From Maylandia zebra (Eukaryota; Chordata; Actinopteri; Cichliformes; Cichlidae), in the NCBI RefSeq assembly GCF_041146795.1, contig NC_135188.1:1781419-1845418 (forward strand): a DNA stretch of 64,000 nt. The letters are read 5' to 3'. This document shows positions 61,224 through 64,000 of this stretch, one piece after another. The notes below the pieces were generated by a model. It was not told where the DNA came from. It worked only from the letters and a program-made list of their open reading frames with translations, and made no database searches. The position numbers were made by a program, and so were the translations under genes. How positions within the stretch are numbered: position 1 is the first letter of the stretch; the number at the start of each line of letters is the position of its first letter.

Positions 61224-61472
61224 GTCTACTGGACGCAGCCGGAGGGTTCACTTGGTTGTTTGCTCTCAATAGAAGCTGAGCGCGTCTCCGTGTCTGTGCT
61301 GGTAAACGATACTGAGTCCCAGTGCTCAGTAAACTGTACACCTGACCGTTATTCTCCCACTGAATCCGGTGTGTCCACGGTCCAACACGTGCTCAACACG
61401 ATGGTGCTGACCGGTGCCCAAACACACCAGAACACCAAATAAGTAAAATAACACAAACACGAACTTCTCCAT
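61224..61472 (-). pseudogene. truncated, frameshifted copy of LOX-like exon 1
   Basis: Retains the ATG (61470-61472) and signal peptide of the LOX-like gene, then a net +2 bp change near 61390 shifts the frame. The rest of exon 1 is missing beyond 61224, where LINE sequence begins. It cannot encode a lysyl oxidase but brings the parent's upstream flank. Confidence 0.85.
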
Positions 61473-61977
61473 GGCTCGTCGGGATGGCAACTGCTCCAAA
61501 AGTGACACATGAAATAGGCTGACATTTGAGTTTGACACGGGAGGTGAGGGGGTGTTTTGAATATGCTTGACTCCGTCACGAGGTTGCGCACAGCATCACC
61601 GGCAAGGGGGCTTGGTTTGAGAGGTTTTTGGCATCTGTGATGTGATTTACAACCATCCACCCATGTACAGCAAGAAGCCGCACTCACAACCGTGGGCATC
61701 AGCAAGTTGGTGAAATTTAAACAAAACAAAACAGCATTCCATCTGAAACTCTCTTATTGTACCCAAAATACAAATTTTAGTGATTACATGTGGCTTCATT
61801 AATTATGTTCAAACGGATGAATACATAACGCAAGTAATAACTTTATGATCAGTCAGTGAATGAAGGAGCTCAAGAGTGCAAATATAGTTGCAATAAAGTG
61901 ACAAATATGCCCTTTTATGTCAAACAAAGACCGAAATAAGTGGCATCAGTGTGAGGATGAGAATGAGCGATCCAACC

Positions 61978-63714
<1,737 letters not shown>

Positions 63715-63848
63715 TTTCAGTGGCGCGGTAAACAAATCAAGTGGAATTATGGGAGCGACTTATCTGCGTGTTGCGCTAAATAGTTAAATATTCTAACGTA
63801 ATTAATTCCAAAATTTAATTATCGCAATTAACGCGTTAATTTCGACAG

Positions 63849-63895
63849 CTATAAATATAATATAATATAATATAATATAATATAATATAATATAT
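63849..63895. repeat. (TATAA)n microsatellite
   Basis: Counterpart of 55525-55596, five pentamers shorter. Confidence 0.93.
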
Positions 63896-64000
63896 CATGT
63901 TGCTATTTAATGTTTTTTGTTCGTGTTGCAGCTGCTCTGTGAGCCAAGCTTTCGTTGTCTAAATTCAATGGCAATATATCTCTGCACCACACGATGGCGA

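Overview
The window is vertebrate nuclear DNA, almost certainly from a ray-finned fish (probably a percomorph, possibly a cichlid). The evidence is split genes with GT..AG introns, many CA/TA microsatellites, fish-type Tc1, hAT, piggyBac and LINE relics, and tRNA-derived SINEs. There are no bacterial operons, CRISPR arrays or phage features.

Layout. 1-8231: no coding exon recognised; probably upstream sequence or a 5' intron of the first gene, with two CTCF-like motifs near 1.6-1.8 kb. 8240-10951 (+): tnfaip8l1, two coding exons, 186 aa. 10952-21500: non-coding, with microsatellites, a piggyBac-type element and a Tc1-like relic carrying a nested hAT-like element. 21560-27607 (+): a purine-rich leader, then a two-exon 675-aa gene of the PRR16 (Largen)/INSYN1 family. 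28.8-32.1 kb: a hAT-like element between two TA arrays and a Tc1-like relic. 34918-42170 (-): mydgf, six coding exons, 169 aa, ending in KDEL. 42.2-49 kb: non-coding, with a tRNA-type SINE and Tc1 fragments. 49071-53140 (-): a lysyl oxidase of the LOX/LOXL1/LOXL5 group, seven coding exons, 543 aa, with copper-ligand histidines and both LTQ cofactor residues present. 53.2-64 kb: a transposon-rich block with a BED/hAT transposase in two nearly identical copies, palindromic MITEs, an intronless 595-aa coiled-coil gene (57072-58859, -) with a TATA box and CRE-like motifs, and two head-to-head LINE fragments.

The four multi-exon genes do not form a pathway, but their combination is informative. 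In human, TNFAIP8, PRR16 and LOX share 5q23; TNFAIP8L3, INSYN1 and LOXL1 share 15q; TNFAIP8L1 and MYDGF share 19p13. This window puts a TNFAIP8L1, a PRR16/INSYN1-type gene, MYDGF and a LOX-type gene together. It therefore looks like the fish version of the 19p-type paralogon, keeping a PRR16-like and a LOX-like ohnolog that mammals appear to lack.

The last 2.8 kb (61224 to beyond 64000) repeats 52894-55701. It carries a truncated, frameshifted copy of the first LOX exon, its promoter side and the hAT gene, joined inside a LINE reverse-transcriptase remnant. All family assignments are by reading the sequence; no database search was run.
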